This document shows, piece after piece, positions 1-12,635 of a stretch of 64,000 bases of DNA (position 1 is its first letter; every line of letters begins with the position of its first letter). The stretch comes from Cheilinus undulatus (Eukaryota > Chordata > Actinopteri > Labriformes > Labridae). Made by a program: the position numbers and the translations under genes. The notes below the pieces were generated by a model. The model worked only from the letters and a program-made list of their open reading frames with translations, ran no database searches and was not told the DNA's origin. Where the stretch lies: the NCBI RefSeq assembly GCF_018320785.1, contig NC_054872.1:22092769-22156768 (forward strand), given 5' to 3'.

Positions 1-724
1 TCTATTAGTGATTTATTGTTATGATTTGGATTTATTCTTATTTCATTTTATGATCCTTTTTCTACACTTTTACCTAACCTCCAGCATTTTCAGTGTTTCT
101 TCATTATAAATCTCATGATAGCGTTTACTACGTAAGTTCCTATTCTTACAGAGTCATGAATTTACGATGTATTTTGCCAATGTTAAGAATCGATTGCGGG
201 TTGGGGTAGAGGGTTGGGTAAGGTAATGTTCCTATTATTCATTTGATTGTTTGTAAACTACTTTGTGCTACTTTGCTTTGTCTAAAAAGTGCTGTATGAA
301 TAAAGTTTGATTAACTGAGAATAAAATATGGGTTTATGAGATTTGCAAATCATTGGGTACTGTTTTTATTTACAAATACACAGTGCCCCAACTTTTTTGG
401 AAATGCGGTTGCATTATGGGTCATCATGTGGTAGGCAAGGTTATAAAGAAAGACGATGCTAAGATCTTAGGCACAAAAAAACGAGATGGCTAGCTGAGGT
501 CGCCCCAGTTTACTGGAAGTGGTTTAATGTTCTGCACACAACCACTTTCACATCACAGTCTGATTGTTCCTGCTTCTTATTACAGCAGGAAGTCTGTGAA
601 AGTTTGCAGTCATAAAGGTCACAGTTTTCAGATCAAGCTTTGACTTACAGTATCTCAGTAATGATTTAGTTACTCATTTTACTGCAGGTTACCTTCTAGA
701 TACTGCAGTAATAATTGACAGTAC
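1..724. other. Left-edge cpq intron with repeat remnants
   Basis: This is intronic to cpq, between exon 7 and the unseen final exon(s). I see no further exon. It holds a LINE-like 3' tail near 240-311 (ending gtgctgtatgaataaagt) and, at about 339-410, a remnant resembling the end of a fish Tc1-type element (accgcatttccaaaaaagtt read on the minus strand). The rest is AT-rich and unassigned. Confidence 0.5.
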
Positions 725-3700
725 CTTGTGTTGACTGAAGTACTGCTGCGCTCCGACTCCACCCTGCTCCTCAGCTGTCCACAACACTGTACGCAGGGTC
801 CTCCGCGGACGCAAACCTATAAGAAAAGAAGACTCATTTATACAGTACATATACTAATTTATAAATAACACGCAGAAGAGAAAAAAGCATTAACTATAAA
901 ACAACACAACTGTCATACATGCTGATAAAAAATGCTTCCTGTAAAACTTGTTATACACAAGTTTATTGTGATTCTGACAGTAAAACTTTTCATAGCCGGA
1001 CTTTGTACTCTTGGTTGGCTGAACAATCCCCACTAAAGATATATTCAATGGAATTCTTGTATCCATAAAATGCTGGACTGTTCTTCCCAGTCTGTTTCCT
1101 GATTTTGCACATTGTTTTTCCTTTCCAGACAACTGCAGGAAATCACAGTTTACAGTCTGAGGATTTGTTTTATTTGCTTCTACCTTTTGAGCTGGATAAT
1201 CTGCTCCCTCCTAATAGTATTCACTCAATGGCTTTTGGAGATCAGCAAACAGGGAGTCAAAAGCAGATTTAAAAATGGGAGTTTAGAGAATTTAACTTTA
1301 TATATACACTATATTGCCAAAAGTATTCGCTCACCTGCCTTGACTCGCATTTTAACTTAAGTGACATCCCATTCTTAATCCACAGGGTTTAATATCATGT
1401 CGGTCCACCCTTTGCAGTTATAACAGCTTCAACTCTAGATTTTAATCTCGACCTTCGAATGACTAGGAAGCTCTGGCCCGATGAGCTTAGGCTGTATAAT
1501 CACTCATAAAGGGTCAGCATCTCAGAAATATAACCTGAGGCAAGACCTGTAAGAGCTTTGAAAGTGATCAGTAAAATCTTAAAATCTAGCCAAAACAGCA
1601 CTTCACAGAAACACCATCATGATATATAATGCTTCAAATCTATTTACTCCGACTTTTGCTGATGCCTGTTATTGAAAATACACTACACTGCCAAAAGTAT
1701 TCGCTCACCTGGCTCGACCCACGTATGAATCTAAATGACATCCCATTCTTAATCCATAGGGTTTAATATGACGTCGGTCCACCCTTTGCAGCTATAACAA
1801 CTTCAATTCTTCTGGGAAGGCATCCACAAGGTTTAGGAGTGTGTTTATGGGAATTTTTGACCATTCTTCTAGAAGCACATTTGTCAGGTCACAAGCTGAT
1901 GTTGGACAAGAAGGCCTGGCTCTCAGTCTCCGCTCCAATTCATCCCAAAGGTGTTCTATCGGGTTGAGGTCAAGACTCTGTGCAGGCCAGTCAAGTTCAT
2001 CCACACCAAACTCTCTCATCCATGTCTTTATGGGCCTTGCTTTGTGCACTGGTACACAGTCATGTTGGAACAGGAAGGGGTCATCCCCAAACTGTTCCCA
2101 CAAAGTTGGGAGCATGGAATTGTCCAAAATCTCTTGGTTTGCTGAAGCAATCAGAGTTCCTTTCACTGGAACTAAGGGGCCAAGCCCAGCTCCTGAAAAA
2201 AACAACCCCATACCATAATCCCCCCTCCACCAAACTTCACACTTGGCACACATGCAGTCAGACAAGTACCGTTCTCCTGGCAACTGCCAAACCCCGACTC
2301 GCCCATCAGATTGCCAGATGGAGAAGCATGATTTGTCACTCCAGATAACTTATCTCCACTGCTCTAGAGTTCAGTGGCGGCGTGCTTTACACCACTGCAT
2401 CTGACGCTTTGCATTGCACTTGGTGATGTATGGCTTGGATGCAGCTGCTCGGCCATGGAAACCCATTCCATGAAGCTCTCTACGCACTGTTCTTGAGCTA
2501 ATCTGAAGGCCACATGAAGTGTGGAGGCTGTAGCGATTGACTCTGCAGAAAGTTGGTGACCTCTGCGCACTATGCACCTCAGCATCCGATGACCCCGCTC
2601 CGTCATTTTACGTGGCCTACCACTTGCTGTCGTTCCCAATCGCTTCCACTTTGTCATAATACCACAAAGTGGAACATTTAGGAGTGAAGAAATTTCACGA
2701 CTGGACTCGTTGCACAGATGACATCCAATCACAGTACCACGCTGGAATTCACTGAGCTCCTGAGAGCGACCCATTCTTTCACAAATGTTTGTAGAAACAG
2801 TCACCTGATTTCAATTATTTGGATGGGTGCGTGAATACTTTTGGCAATATAGTGTATGTTCTCCAAACCTTAAGTTGTACTTTTTCGAGTAGGGAACATC
2901 TTCAAGAAGAAAACTCTGATCTCAGAAGAACAAATGTGTTATTTAAGGCTTTCAAAAAAATCATAAATCTTTTACTTGACTTTATTTGTATTAGAGCTGT
3001 GTAAACATGCAGCTGTCTACACTGTCTCTTTGCTTTTCCTTGTTTTTTACATCCTCTTACCCTATAATTTCACACAGTATGTGTGACACCATATTGTACA
3101 AATGTGTTTCAACAATACCCAAGTCTTTGATGATTGACAGGGCCTCCCAAGAAATCATGGCTCCACCGCCATCATCCATTGCACCTTGGCCCACATCCCA
3201 ACTGTCCAAATGGCCGCTCAGTAAGACAACCTACCAGTTTAGACGGGCAAAAGACAGAAATAAAAGAAAGACAATTTTCAAACACATTTAAACACGTTAA
3301 ACTACAAGATCCTGCTACTTACATATATTGTGTTGTGTGACTTTTCCACAGTTACATGTCTGACCTCCATGTTTTATATCTATTTTTATCTGTGAGGCAC
3401 TTTGCAGCTTAGAGTTTTAAAAATGTTATATAAATAAATATTTACTTACTTACTTGCACATATTACTCAATTTTAGCTCAGTATCTAATCAGCAAGAGCA
3501 GAGACACTGACTCATTTAAACAGGAAATCAAAGACAAAACACAGAGTTCAGAGTGATTTCCACATTTTCAGTCTTTTTAGGGGGTGGGATTCCAATCAGT
3601 GGAATACTCCTGACCTAATGTTCGAGGTTAAAAAAACATTTTCTGACCTGAGTAAGCCCAATCTGGACAATGACCCTGAGCCCACACGTTAAATGTGAAC

Positions 3701-6700
3701 TTGTGCAACAGAAATTCTGCTGGTTTTTTTAGCCAAGCTAGCAGGATGACTCGTAGTTTAGCAATGTCATATAGTGGTTGTTCAGTCTTTTACTTTGGTC
3801 CAGAATTATTGTGTCAAAAAAATTCAAGGGCGGTCTGAAATTTGGTGCCCAGCAAATTATCCTCTGACTTCCTCTGTCATTCCAAGAGGAAATAATCACC
3901 ATACACTTTCATTTATGCTAATGTCCATTAAGATTTTGAATAACAGGTGAAGTAGAATGTGCCAAGAGACTGTGAAATATTCTAATATGTTGCTGCTCTA
4001 AAAAGGTGACTATTCATGTGGACTTTGTTATGGAACTGCTACTGTCATGGGATGTTTTGTTGTCTTTATTTGACCTTTAATTATGAAATTTATTCTTTTT
4101 GTAAAATCAGACATGCATCCATGTATACTGTTTTATCTGTGTTTCTGAACAAGGATTAGATTCTAGTTGTTTTCTTGAGCTTTTGACTGATTTATAATTT
4201 TGCCTGGGACAGAACTATACTTAAGAAAGCTTGTTTTCCTATGATAATGTCTTAACTTTTTGACACCTCTAGAAAACAACTAAAACTTGCATTATAATGG
4301 TAAAACAGGGTGAAATTAAATGTTTGCATGCATGTCCTCCAAAAGTTTTGGCAAGTCTCTTTGTTCAGTCATGTTTTGTTCCTTCAAAGGTTCAAACTAA
4401 AACTTGCTTAATTCAATTAATTTTGGTGGTTGAAAAATGTGAGAAGTTTGGGTCACAACTTCACATTATGGGGGTGGTTGTGAGTCCTGTGAATGGAGCA
4501 GTTGAGAACCATTGCCTTGGAAAAGTCACAGACAGCTCAGCGGACAAGTTTAAAGTCATCTGCACCTCGTAATATCTAATATTTTCCTTTCTTTTTCTTT
4601 TTCAATCTATATTGAGTTCCTTGTTCTCTTAAATCCATATCATGACATAGTTGACAGGCCTCATCCATTTATATATTTTTGTAAGCTTCATACATTTTTA
4701 CCTGTGTCTATTTCTTGTCTTTAGTCAATTTCGATACTTTACTGAGTAGCATCTTTTTGTGCTTTATACAATTAAAAAAAATGAACATATAATATGAGAA
4801 AGGTATTTTTTGCATATAAGGGGCTCTTCAGCTTTTTGTCTACAGCGCTGACAAAAGGCTTATGGCTGGAAATGTGTTTGTTGTGGTCTGTTTGCTGCTG
4901 CTCGGCCTAGGGTTAAAGATACAAAATGGACATTTTGTGTGGCTGCTGTGTCATTTTCTCTTAGATATCATCATGTCCAAGACTTTGGTTTATGTCTTAA
5001 TCCTTGCACAATTACATTCCCATGAGCCCTAGTGTTCCTGCAAGTGCTCTGCTTTTGACTTGTTAGCATACTTAAACACTGAACTAAGAGACCATAGAAC
5101 GAATTTTACATGCTACAAATCATCATGTTACGATTGTCATTAAGATTATGGTGTTAGCATGATGATTACAGACTTACTCAAATGGTCACTACCTTGCTGC
5201 TAACTTTGAGGTCTTGTTAAGTATAGAGCTTGATCCCCTGTTGCACAGGCCAGAATGTGAACTTTTATACCGTTCACTTTTTATAATGTGGTGTGTATGT
5301 ATTGTGTCTTTTTGTTTGTCAGAAGGATTGGATACTGTGTTTTGAAAAGGAATTCCCCTTCAGTCCACGCCTACAAATAACCCCTTTTCATAAGTATTTT
5401 TACCTTCCAGAGCTGAAGGTGCAACCAGCATACCTACAATGGGATGGATGAATAAATAGTGAGTGTGAATGTGTAGTTTACAAACTGAAATACTTTAAGT
5501 ATGACGTGAGAAAATGATGCCAGCACTATAAATTGTTGAGGTGGTATTGCATGCCAGAACTGTCTTCCTCTTAGTCTTTTCCTCTTACACAGTTTTCCAG
5601 GTCTGGGTTTATACCTGGTTACAGCATACATAAGGTATGTCAGAGTTCAATCTTTGAGAGGGAAACTGCTCATTAAAAGAATAATATTGTTAAAAAGTTC
5701 ATCACTAGTAGTGCTGAAATAGGAGGAAATAATGTTTAACTATACCCAATGTGGAATTATTTTATGTGGTGTTATAATTCCAGTAATTAGAGTTTAAAAT
5801 GTGCAAAGTTTACTCTTCCCCTCACACTCCTGTAGAAAGCAATCTGTTCATAATGGCTTCTTATGAAGTGTTTGAAGAAGAAGCAAATTGTTGTTGAGAT
5901 GCACTAGTCTGACTCATGAGGCATCATAATGTGGGAAAATTATGGTTAGGTGTGGTATTTGTAGTTTAGATGGTAGTAACAAAAACACTTTTCAACCACT
6001 ACACAGGGCTACTTATAAACACAGCTGATCCCTATCACTGTTTAGCAGCATAATTTGTGTTTTTAGTCAAATTATAGTTAGGAGGATAACACCACAAGAC
6101 CTTTTACCTTCACAAGACACAGCTCTCATGAAAAAAGATAGTTTAGAAAAAGTAGAGTGGTTGGAAAAAGTCCTCACCGCTCTCAGATGGTTCTGACTGG
6201 TCCTGTGAAGCTAAACTGTGGAAATGACTCACTTAACCTCAAATGTACATCTTTCTGCGAATGTGTGTTGAGACGCTGACACACACTTAAAAACACACAT
6301 TCCTCAACCACAACTGCTGTCCAGCCAGCCGTACGACAAAGCAGCCGAGCCAGTTATGATGTCACCCGTACCATGTGTTTCATTTCCCTTTTCTATAATG
6401 AGGGACTAAGCATTGGTTGTTTCCCAGATCAGAATAGTAACAGATTACATCAGCAGTGTTTGTTTAATCCAAGACTCTAGACTGATTTTTGGATAGCTCT
6501 ACTTTTTCCCACAAATTAAACCACTGGTTTTGTAGAGTAATAATGCTAGCTGGAATTGGACAAATTGGGAAGCGCTTAAGTATATTAGACAAAACAACAT
6601 ACTGTATAAGTTTGCTGTTCTCTGTTTGCAATCAAAGTTAGGACTCTTGTGATTTTTCTTCCTGGACCATAATGTTAGGATGTAATGTCACTTGTTGAAC

Positions 6701-9700
6701 CAGCAGGCCTAGCATTTGCAGGTTCAATAGGCTGTGAGGGAGTAAAGGTTTATATGCAAGCAGTTCATAATCACACTGGGAAGTTTCAGGAGCACACCCA
6801 TCTCTTTACCCTACTTAGAGATTACATTGTGTACAGAAGCCTCTATCCCAAATGCAAGACATACTCTTCCTTAACAACAGTGAAAACACCAATGCTCCAG
6901 ACAACCTCCACCTAAATATGGAGTACACAATATGACCCACAAAAAACTGTGAGACTTTCCCACATGCTTCAAAGAGACTGCTAGCGGCAGCTCTGTTTCA
7001 CACGGATTTCCCCACTCGTCTTCAAGAATCTATGCAGTAACCTTTACTTACCCTCCTCAGCTATTTAAGACTTTCTAGTTCATTTTAACAGGGGCAAACA
7101 GGGGAAACTGTGTGTAGACAGTAGTGGACAACCAATTTTTTTAAGATTCTTTGAGACTAGTCCTAACTCTGATTTGCGTACATTCTCTGAGCCCAATTTG
7201 TAAGAGACACATCAATCACTAGGATCAAACTGCCTCCTCTGAGTGTACCTACATGCATGTGGAGATTTGTGCTGCAGTGCCTTATCCGTTTATCAGGTTA
7301 CACCTGCTAGACATGTCTGAATCCTTACCCACAAACTTTCTAAGGACCTGCAAGTAACATTCGATGGCATATCTGCAGGCTGAGTCATACTTCTTGGGAT
7401 TTCTGTGTTAATGTGTTTAGTTTCTTCACTGACAGACTTCAGCCATGCACAAGTTCAAACACAGCTTATTTTAAATTTAACCAGTTCCAATCAGGGCTTA
7501 AGCTATAACTTAAATCTTACACTTTTCTCCTAGTAAATGTAAGGTTCTCCTTAATTAAATCCCTCAGAAATGTAGAATGATTTTCTGGGGACTTGAGCTT
7601 TCCTACCAATGAACAGAGATAACGTCCGCCACAAAATAACAAAAGCCCCTCATGTTACTGTTAGTTTCATCATTTGATGACCCTGTTGTTTATCACTCTG
7701 GCTGCAGATTAAGGGTGTAGGTTTCACTTATTACTCAAGCACAATGCTTTGGCATATTTTACAGCTGTATTTCTTTGGGTTTGTCAACTTTGATCGCTGT
7801 TAAAAGAAGTTATTCTCAGACACAAGTCTCTCCATAGACAAACAGGCAAGAGAGGCAGCACTGTAGCTAACACTGCATAAAAACATTTTCAATGATAGGT
7901 CAAATAAAGTGAAAATGTTATATCTGTGACAATATCACTGTTAGTATCGACATTATGCTCGACTACTTAAGATGAACTGTACATCTCTGTGGTGCTCCCA
8001 AACAACTTAAGTCACAGCTAAACTAGTTTTAAAGTAGGGTTTAGCGCAGATGCAGGCACCAGGATTGAAGAATGTTTCCCTGTTTTTTATCCTATACTGT
8101 TCTAGTCTGAGTATGAACATGTTCCACATATGTGTCCATATGTGTTCTTCCTGGGAAACATAGGTAGTCAAGACGTTTCAATGCAATTTGAAAAGCCATT
8201 GCACTTAGCAACCTAGAGGAAAACTCAACACATGCAGGAGTATCTGGAATCAGCAAAAGGAGACTAAAACATGTTTTCCTTGTCCAACTGTTAGACAAAC
8301 AGAAGAACTATTGTGAGGGACGAGAACAGTATAATGGGGCTTTTTCAGTGATGAGAATCTTAATAGGACATCTTCTTCCCATGAAATTAATTTGGAAGGC
8401 CCACACAGAGACTTTTTTCTCTGACTTCTAAAAATAAGATTGAATGATAAGGGAAACAAACAGGTCAGACAGTGATGTATCTGTGATAGAGTGAGTTCAA
8501 CCTGTTCAGGGTGCTGCCAGCCTTTAATCTCCGCCACTGTGTTAAAGGAGTCAGCATCTGGCAGAGTCTTGGCTCCCATTATGAGTCTGACCACAATCTT
8601 CTGCCCCCTCTGTGCCATACGCCACATCAGCTCAGCATCCTCTATGGTAATACAGGCTGTAGGGATGCGCTTCACATCTTGGTAGTCTTGCCAACCTGTG
8701 TGGGGACTAAAGTGGAAGAGACAGACCACTCATCTACATACACTAAGTATTAATCATACCTTAGATTTATACGTTAAGGGTCAAAAGCCAGGCATTTGAG
8801 CCCTTCAGAAATAACAAATGTTGGGTTTTTTCATCAAAGACAAGTACCTGTTAATAGAGAACGGAGTGACAGATCTAATGAGAGTTGCCACAGCTCCCAC
8901 TTTAGCTGCCTCAGATGCTCCAAAAGCACGGTAAGCCACCGTTTCCCCATAGCTGACAAATGGCTGGTTGAAGACCACTATCCTCCCTACAGCCTCGCTG
9001 GCTCTACGTTTCAGTTCATCAAAAGATTCAACCACCAAAACCTCAGCTTCAATACCTATAGAGATAGAGTGAGATGACAAGGATTAAATGAGAGGTGGGT
9101 GAGAGGTTATGAAATGATTGTATCAGGTGTAATACTTACCTTCAGGTGGTGTCCCTACACTGCTACCCAGTCCCAGCATAGCTAGACTTTTGGCTCTGGG
9201 TGCAATCATTGCTGCACTTTCATTCCCTCTCACCCAGTGGGGGATTTTTACTGGTTCTGGAGAGGAATAATGAAAAACAGCTGCATTCATCAAAGGAAAA
9301 ACAACCCTGACAGCAATATTCTTGTAACATATTTCTACCATACATTTATAACATCAAACAGATAAAGAGGCATACTAACCCAGATGCACATCAAGTCCAT
9401 CCTGTGTCAGAGCAGTGTACATATACTTGATAGCCATGTCCAAGTTCTGTGAGCCACTGACACGATTCCCAATAGTATCAGTAAAGTCTGCAAGCCGTTT
9501 GTAGGAGCGATTCTGGGCAGCACCGGACACAGCCAGGTCAATAATCTGTTTGGCCACATCAGCATAACTCGCTACCTCTGCAGCGATGTCCGAGACTGAA
9601 TTTACACAGAAACAAAGAAAAACAGGGCAACATTTTAATTCCACATATTCTTCAACATTTCTAAAACCTATCATACTATGAATCCAATGGGTATTAATTG

Positions 9701-11555
9701 CGAATCTCTTGGCTATATTCACTTGTAAAAATCTCCACTCTGGGTGATTTGATAACAACTGGATGGCACAAAAGTATGGGTATTTACCTGTGTTACTTTT
9801 TTTGGACTTTTCCAATATTAATAACTGATATGTAAATTGTAAAAATCACTATATGTATTCCATATACATAATATAAGTTTGTGGAGTTTTAGGCAGTTTT
9901 AGGCAGGACTGACCTACGTCAGCTGAACTCTTTTGTATATCCTCATTCCTTTAACTTTAATATGTATTAAAGGACTGAAATTCCACCCTGGAACTACATT
10001 TATACATCAGAATCGCCTAAAATTAATTTGTAAATATCGGCATATTGGATATCATCAAATATGCATATTCTGTTATTAAAGGAATGGCAGGCCAATGTCA
10101 AAGGCCAAGCAGGCTGAAAAACCTCTGATTCCGACCATTGGTCGATCTGTGGTGGAAACTCTCAAATCAGAGGTGTAAAAGGAAAATCACAGGATGTGCG
10201 TTTAGCATTTGTGCCTAACCAAGTATTCCTGTGAAAGTTTGAACAGACCCTTTGATCACTTTACTGCTTGTCAAGTCTGCTAAGGAGGGGTTCTAGACAC
10301 CATAATCCTCATTCAAAAAGTTTGGGGACATTGCACCATTCAGGGTATCACTAAAGCCTATCTTTAAACTAGTTAATGTTTGTTAACCAGAGGACACATA
10401 CATATGAAGGTGCAATGTGCACTGTCTTGATTTAGATGTACAACTGAAATAAAATATAGCTAGGCAATTTTTCTCCATCCTTGTTAGTGCTGCCCAATAA
10501 TCATATTGCAATTGCAATATCTGGCTGTGCAATAAATAACTGTATGGGCTCTATGCACGAACTGCTTCCGCATTTGGCATTAGACCGCTCCCACACTTCC
10601 AGTCGGGAGAAGAGAATGGGGTATGATTGCAAAATCATTGCAGTTTACTCACTGTTTGCATGAGTTACCTGAGCTGACTGTCAATGACGAGTTAAATTTA
10701 GCTGAAGATGTACATTGCAGCATGCAGCAACGATGTCCAAAAGTGCTTTTAACCTGTTTTTGAAACATAATTTTAGCATGTTTGGATGCCAAGCGATGAT
10801 GGTAGAGTAAACACAAACAACAATCGAAACAAAACAAAACAAAACAAAAAAACAACGAAACGGACAAATTAAGGCAGTATAGGAGGGTTTAGATTCAGTT
10901 TTGGCCTAGCACGTATCGTTAGGCGGAAGTTGAGAACCGGCCTTATTTTCCACCGGAAATACGCCACCCCCTGCTATGCATAGAGTCCATAAAAGGCTGC
11001 ATTTATTTTTGCATTAAGTAGTACTTGAAAGGCTTACAATTATGCCTGCAGAAAGCCTTTAAGTTTACAATAGTACCATTGCATTTACACTTGATAGAGG
11101 TACTCTTATTTTTAAAATAGGAAAAACTCTTATTTTCTGGAAAATGTTAAGGTATTTTGAAAGTAGTATTGTTAAAACTTCAGATTTTGTATTTTTAGGT
11201 TTTATTACTACTTAAAATTTGTATGTTTTGGGTTGAGACATTCACATATCAAAACTATCATTATTCTCTGTATTTCCCTTAATACCCAAGCAAGTAAACT
11301 CATTTCATTTATGTATTACATCATAATCGCAGATTTTGCAGATTATTACCAAATCATGCAACACTAATCCATGCACAGATCTTCTTTAGATTCATGCAAG
11401 GTGGTAGATGAGTTAGGGTTACCTTTTCTTTGAGTATGATTGGATACTATCCTGTTTACAGCTACTGGGTATGGATGGCAGTGACTCAAAGATAACAGCA
11501 CTGAGATAAATAAGAGGAGGGAGAGGATGAAGGGCTGTCCTCTTTCAAGAATCAT
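725..11555 (-). CDS. cpq: Carboxypeptidase Q (3' end outside window)
   Basis: Secreted/lysosomal M28-family metallodipeptidase (plasma glutamate carboxypeptidase). Seven coding exons read in frame: 11423-11555, 9380-9595, 9140-9256, 8848-9055, 8502-8706, 3119-3230 and 725-816, about 361 codons; human CPQ has 472 residues, so roughly the last 110 lie left of the window. Exon 1 starts with ATG immediately after a good acceptor (tttgtctgcag), so a non-coding 5' exon is expected; it encodes a hydrophobic signal peptide. Exon 2 carries [20 protein letters not shown], exon 3 IPHW and [12 protein letters not shown], and exon 4 [19 protein letters not shown]. Exon 6 holds [19 protein letters not shown] (zinc-ligand His and bridging Asp); exon 7 holds [11 protein letters not shown] (catalytic Glu and zinc-ligand Glu). 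These two exons sit alone in large introns, so they are easily missed. The gene lies downstream of sdc2 in the same orientation, as in human 8q22. Confidence 0.93.
1305..1436 (-). mobile_element. Truncated Tc1-like element end
   Basis: A terminal fragment starting tacactatattgccaaaag. It matches the first ~130 bp of the fuller element at 1679-2856 in the same orientation, including the stretches catcccattcttaatcca and gtcggtccaccctttgcag. It stops abruptly near caactct. The DNA between the two copies (1437-1678) is unrelated and looks like part of another dispersed repeat. It sits in a cpq intron. Confidence 0.75.
1679..2856 (-). mobile_element. Decayed Tc1/mariner transposon
   Basis: The ends are inverted: tacactgccaaaagtattcg on the left and, read from the right, tacactatattgccaaaag, each beginning at a TA. 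The minus strand carries a broken transposase in at least two frames. The N-terminal helix-turn-helix part lies at about 2364-2774 (begins [14 protein letters not shown]; includes [20 protein letters not shown]) and the DDE part at 1792-2283 ([11 protein letters not shown] second Asp region; [18 protein letters not shown] third acidic region). A frame change near 2290-2380 breaks it, so it is not autonomous. It is about 1.18 kb and intronic to cpq. Confidence 0.88.
3375..3470 (+). repeat. LINE-type 3' tail
   Basis: The sequence gaggcactttgcagcttaga followed by aaatgttatataaataaata and short TTAC repeats has the form of the common fish LINE 3' end (a 'gcactttg...tataaataaa' tail). It is short, with no coding part, and intronic to cpq. 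Confidence 0.45.
3471..8501. other. Long cpq intron, no recognised gene
   Basis: About 5 kb of AT-rich intron between cpq exons 6 and 5. ORFs here are short, lack splice-consistent continuation and resemble no family I know. I found no RNA gene or convincing mobile element, apart from low-complexity tracts. Confidence 0.5.
10494..11368. mobile_element. MITE-like element with inverted ends
   Basis: Left end ttagtgctgcccaataatc; right end read inverted attagtgttgcatgatttgg, so the termini share TTAGTGYTGC. The interior has no transposase ORF. It contains a higher-GC block with an inner inverted pair (ggctctatgcacgaactgc near 10548 and tgctatgcatagagtcc near 10973), which suggests either a long hairpin or an older insert in the element. 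It lies in the cpq intron between exons 2 and 1. Confidence 0.55.
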
Positions 11556-11868
11556 CTGCAGACAAAAACAACAGTGAGCTGATGGTTAACAACAGACTAA
11601 TTAATGGGTATTACAAGTACATCACTGTCCAACAGTTCAACAATGGTTAATATCTTAATAATTTCACATTAATGACAAGCTTTTCTGGGGCAGGTCAAGT
11701 ACTTTCTAATGTAGATTAGAATGTCAATGGTTACATCATTTAAAGCCCTAAAGCACCAAACAAAGTTGTAGCAATAACAGTGGCGTTAGCTAATAAATTG
11801 TACTGAGAGTAACGTAAGAATAACTTTGGCTTACGTAAACATTGCAGCTTTACTTTCTGTTTAGAGGT

Positions 11869-12369
11869 CTAATAGTTTGTGGGTATAATATCTAACTCAA
11901 ATGTATCACCAAACTGAAAGTTGCATCCGCGTTGTAACATGTTTAGGTTTACTCCTGGGTGCTCTACTTTATCAAAGATGACAACATTGCATTTCAGTAA
12001 ATTTGACAGAGAACTGAGGATGTAGAGAGACGTTACGTCGGTTGCATCTTCTAACAGTCTCTGAATCTCAACAGTGAGTGTAAAAGTTGATTTTTTAGCA
12101 GCACAAAATAACACAAACACTAACCCTTCAGGCTTAGTTTGTTTCTTTTGTTCTCGTTCTCGATAGGAGATTTCAGACAGATTTGAGCTTAGTCTTCTTG
12201 ACACACGAAGCAAGCACAGGAATGTAAACACCATTTCCGCGCTCGTGATTTCAGCGTGCCTGACGACAGCACACGTCCGGTCAAACTTTTCATAATAAAA
12301 GCACCTTGTGCATAAGAACGATAAAACAAGTTCCCCAGAAATAAGATAAGATGAAAAATATACAGCCAT
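11869..12369 (-). CDS. Uncharacterised ORF upstream of cpq
   Basis: An open frame of 166 codons from an ATG at 12367-12369; an internal ATG at 12232-12234 would give 121 residues. I do not recognise the product. The second half looks protein-like: after a basic stretch around REREQKKQTKPEG come VEIQRLLEDATDVTSLYIL and the C-terminus FGDTFELDIIPTNY. No cysteine motif or membrane segment is evident. The stop at 11869-11871 is followed about 30 nt later by a possible donor (tttac|gtaagc), so this could be the 5' leader of cpq with a long upstream ORF, a single-exon gene, or chance. The local DNA is richer in CpG than the surroundings. Confidence 0.3.
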   Translation of the reverse strand: MAVYFSSYLISGELVLSFLCTRCFYYEKFDRTCAVVRHAEITSAEMVFTFLCLLRVSRRLSSNLSEISYREREQKKQTKPEGLVFVLFCAAKKSTFTLTVEIQRLLEDATDVTSLYILSSLSNLLKCNVVIFDKVEHPGVNLNMLQRGCNFQFGDTFELDIIPTNY

Positions 12370-12611
12370 TGAATATAGGCTTCACTCAGAAAAATAAAGA
12401 TACAACTAAGAAAACCCACACACATCCACATTTTGTTGAGTAAAATTTTAACATTCATTGTATTTTCTCCACCTCTGTTGACTAGAGAGAGAATTATGCC
12501 ACTTCACACCTCAAAACAGTGATGATCCACCAGTGTTAGTTCAACTGTGTGAAGAGTCATCTGAGCTAAGATCTGCCTACTGGGGATCATGTTACTAGGG
12601 GATTGTTGTAG

Positions 12612-12635
12612 TTTTTTTTTTTTTTTTTTTTTTTT
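12612..12635. repeat. Poly(T)/(A) tract
   Basis: An uninterrupted run of about 24 T in the cpq-sdc2 intergenic region. It is a homopolymer tract with no element attached that I can recognise; it could be a retroposon tail on the minus strand. Confidence 0.8.

Noticed and set aside
1841-2348. Plus-strand ORFs of 122-125 codons
   Set aside because: Antisense of the Tc1 transposase.
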